Positions 62,849 through 64,000 of a stretch of DNA of 64,000 nucleotides are shown piece by piece; the first letter of the stretch is position 1; the number at the start of each line of letters is the position of its first letter. The position numbers and the translations under genes are program-made. This DNA is from Ignavibacteriales bacterium (GTDB lineage Bacteria; Bacteroidota; Ignavibacteria; UBA10030). The stretch is taken from positions 1-64,000 of the forward strand of contig JACPSI010000017.1 in assembly GCA_016193365.1 (NCBI GenBank). The letters run 5' to 3'. The notes under the pieces were generated by a model, which saw nothing but the letters and a program-made list of their open reading frames with translations, was not told the DNA's origin and searched no databases.

Positions 62849-63124
62849 TTATTTGGCCCCGAGTTTAGGACTTTCGATTGACCTGTGAGGTTGGATTTCA
62901 TTTCCATTGTTGAAACGGACATCTCCCACGAGGGAGGGATCAGGAACCTTTGCCTGTACGGTGGCAATCTTCCAAAAGTTTTGAGCGCTCATGTTCGTAC
63001 TGAAAATTGGAAAAGGGACGTCCATACCTTTCTCATTCTCGCGGAATGCATAGATTTCTAGAACGATCGTATGAAAGAATTTTCTCAAATTCGCAAGATA
63101 CAGGTCGGCGGATATGACATTCAA
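62849..63124 (-). CDS. Small hypothetical protein
   Basis: A possible 91-residue gene with a TTG start at 63124, just after the stop of the next membrane protein gene. It reads DLYLANLRKFFHTIVLEIYAFRENEKGMDVPFPIF and ARVPDPS-like segments with polar, non-signal-like composition. No family is recognised. It is on the same strand as its neighbours and could be part of the operon; the evidence is weak. Confidence 0.4.
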   Translation of the reverse strand: MNVISADLYLANLRKFFHTIVLEIYAFRENEKGMDVPFPIFSTNMSAQNFWKIATVQAKVPDPSLVGDVRFNNGNEIQPHRSIESPKLGAK

Positions 63125-63129
63125 AAATT

Positions 63130-63399
63130 CTACAACATTTGTCTCTTTTGGACAATGGATTCATCCGCATAATAATGGTCGGACAGTGTTCGTTTGTAAA
63201 GCCAGATGATCACCGGCAACATGAAAAGCCAGAAGACGATCATGATCTGGGCCGCGATGTCACCGCGATACGATATCCAGTAGATTCCCAGGGCGCCGGT
63301 TCCCAGGTATACGACGCCCACAAACCAGAAAAACCCTGGCTCCATCCACCACACAAGACGTTTTTTGATAGGATTAAGCTGCCAGTTGCTTAAGCGCAT
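63130..63399 (-). CDS. Small two-helix membrane protein
   Basis: An 89-residue protein with two membrane helices (about 23-41 and 51-67: GFFWFVGVVYLGTGALGIYWI and AAQIMIVFWLFMLPVIIWLY). Basic residues lie on the N-terminal and cytoplasmic side. ATG at 63399 is chosen for the AAGGA 8 nt upstream. No family recognised. It follows the DinB gene by 11 nt, so it is in the same transcription unit. Confidence 0.65.
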   Translation of the reverse strand: MRLSNWQLNPIKKRLVWWMEPGFFWFVGVVYLGTGALGIYWISYRGDIAAQIMIVFWLFMLPVIIWLYKRTLSDHYYADESIVQKRQML

Positions 63400-63410
63400 A
63401 GTCACAATCC

Positions 63411-63899
63411 TTAGAGGTTGTAAAACTTCAGGTCGACGCCCTTCCGTAATTTTGTAATATAAATAATCTGCCCCACATGACCCGAAAAATGTTCGACGAC
63501 ATGCAGGATCGCTTCAAGGCAAGTCACGTCATATTTCTGGATGTGCCGTTTCTCCAACAACCTGGAAGTATCAAAATGTTGTAGCGTTTTATCCACCTCC
63601 TGGAGAGTTGCCTCGAGTTTTTGCAGGAGCTCAGCCTTCGGCAGAGTTTTTCGTTCGTCGAACTCCTCCTGACGTTTTCTCGTATCCATTGCCCCGCCGA
63701 CCCCCGAAACGATCCATTGCCTGACATTGCCGGAAAGATGAAGCAGCAGGTTGCCAATGCTGTTATCCGTTTCATGTGCGCGCCACCAGATGTCATCGTC
63801 GCTCAACTCTTCCACGCAGCGCCGGATTCTCGGAAAATATTCCTGCAACAACTTCCTTCTGCTGAAATCGATCAGTTCTTTTTCGAGGCTAGTATTCAT
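63411..63899 (-). CDS. DinB-like (DUF1572) protein
   Basis: A 162-residue four-helix protein of the DinB/YfiT superfamily. The metal-binding histidines fit NSIGNLLLHLSGNVRQWIVSGVGG, EEL...WWRAHETDN and VVEHFSGHVGQIIYITKL. Family members act as metal-dependent transferases or unknown enzymes. ATG at 63899 is used; an earlier in-frame start would add a basic stretch. It follows another open frame at the window edge. Confidence 0.8.
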   Translation of the reverse strand: MNTSLEKELIDFSRRKLLQEYFPRIRRCVEELSDDDIWWRAHETDNSIGNLLLHLSGNVRQWIVSGVGGAMDTRKRQEEFDERKTLPKAELLQKLEATLQEVDKTLQHFDTSRLLEKRHIQKYDVTCLEAILHVVEHFSGHVGQIIYITKLRKGVDLKFYNL

Positions 63900-64000
63900 G
63901 TGCGTTGACTTTTCTGAGTTTTTTCTTTTCACCAACCTTTTTCTTGCGTTGTATCCGTGTCTCCTTCGATTGACGCGTCGCCTTCGTTTTCACTCTTTTC
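63889..64000 (-). CDS. Possible basic C-terminal tail, cut by the window edge
   Basis: One frame is open from the right edge to a TAG at 63889-63891 and reads as a lysine/arginine-rich tail (KRVKTKATRQSKETRIQRKKK). It overlaps the start of the DinB-like gene. A second frame (ending GW at 63932) is also open, so the assignment is uncertain. Confidence 0.25.
   Translation of the reverse strand, partial: KRVKTKATRQSKETRIQRKKKVGEKKKLRKVNAHEY

Noticed and set aside
1..64000. tRNA, rRNA, CRISPR arrays, insertion sequences
   Set aside because: All gaps between genes were read. No cloverleaf, array of equal repeats or transposase frame was found.

Overview
The window reads as chromosome of a Bacteroidota/Ignavibacteria-like bacterium (FCB group), GC near 50%. 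Pointers are a type IX secretion pair (porU-porV) with sorting-domain proteins, a serine palmitoyltransferase/ceramide cluster, a PabB-PabC fusion, and DUF5683, DUF5686 and DUF4905 proteins. Several promoters look sigma70-like (TTGnnn-17-TAnnnT) and several starts have Shine-Dalgarno sequences (AAGGAG, GAGGAGG), including TTG and GTG starts. That fits Ignavibacteria or Kapabacteria better than classical Bacteroidia, but the placement is an inference. No rRNA, tRNA, CRISPR array or transposase was seen.

Layout. 1-12.5 kb (minus): envelope and secretion block: DUF5683 protein (cut by the window edge), peptidase-propeller-barrel protein, lipoprotein, an M6-like protein that has lost its zinc site, PorV and PorU. 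Upstream of porU lies a candidate structured RNA with its own promoter and terminator. 12.6-21.5 kb (plus): a compact run glgA, gmhB, DNRLRE-type lipoprotein, outer-membrane protein, rpiB, a small helical protein with a nucleotidyltransferase, glyA, tatC, polyprenyl synthase. 21.5-25 kb (minus): Tat-signal aminotransferase, UspA, cyclic-nucleotide-binding protein, ilvE. 25-28.5 kb: a probable ceramide cluster (GNAT acyltransferase, serine palmitoyltransferase, divergent SDR), with two opposed promoters sharing one -10 region. 28.5-29.9 kb (plus): retropepsin-like protein, then a fluoride riboswitch controlling crcB and a DUF190 gene. 29.9-34.5 kb (minus): ACR3 arsenite pump, PiT phosphate transporter, DUF47 regulator, GTP-dependent PEP carboxykinase. 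34.5-40.1 kb (minus): DUF2318 protein, purE, larB, tsaC/sua5, paaDCBA (paaC frameshifted near its 3' end). 40.2-45 kb: TauE exporter, broken EamA transporter, ABC exporter, small membrane protein, methyltransferase, RraB-like protein. 45-50.4 kb: two exported hydrolases, an MFS transporter and a REC-HATPase regulator. 50.5-64 kb: DUF5686 outer-membrane protein, amidohydrolase, membrane Fe-S oxidoreductase, PhzF, YjbQ, DUF4905, EVE, PabB-PabC, PspC, DUF4198, small proteins, DinB-like protein.

The most notable things not explained by ordinary genes are: (1) several families of perfect palindromes, often paired 18-20 nt apart, set at or just after stop codons of minus-strand genes, in two cases containing the stop codon; (2) the candidate RNA before porU; (3) the fluoride riboswitch; (4) the ceramide cluster with its bidirectional promoter and apparent ATT start; (5) enzymes with missing catalytic residues (M6 protein, D-aminoacylase-like protein, PEPCK P-loop cysteine).
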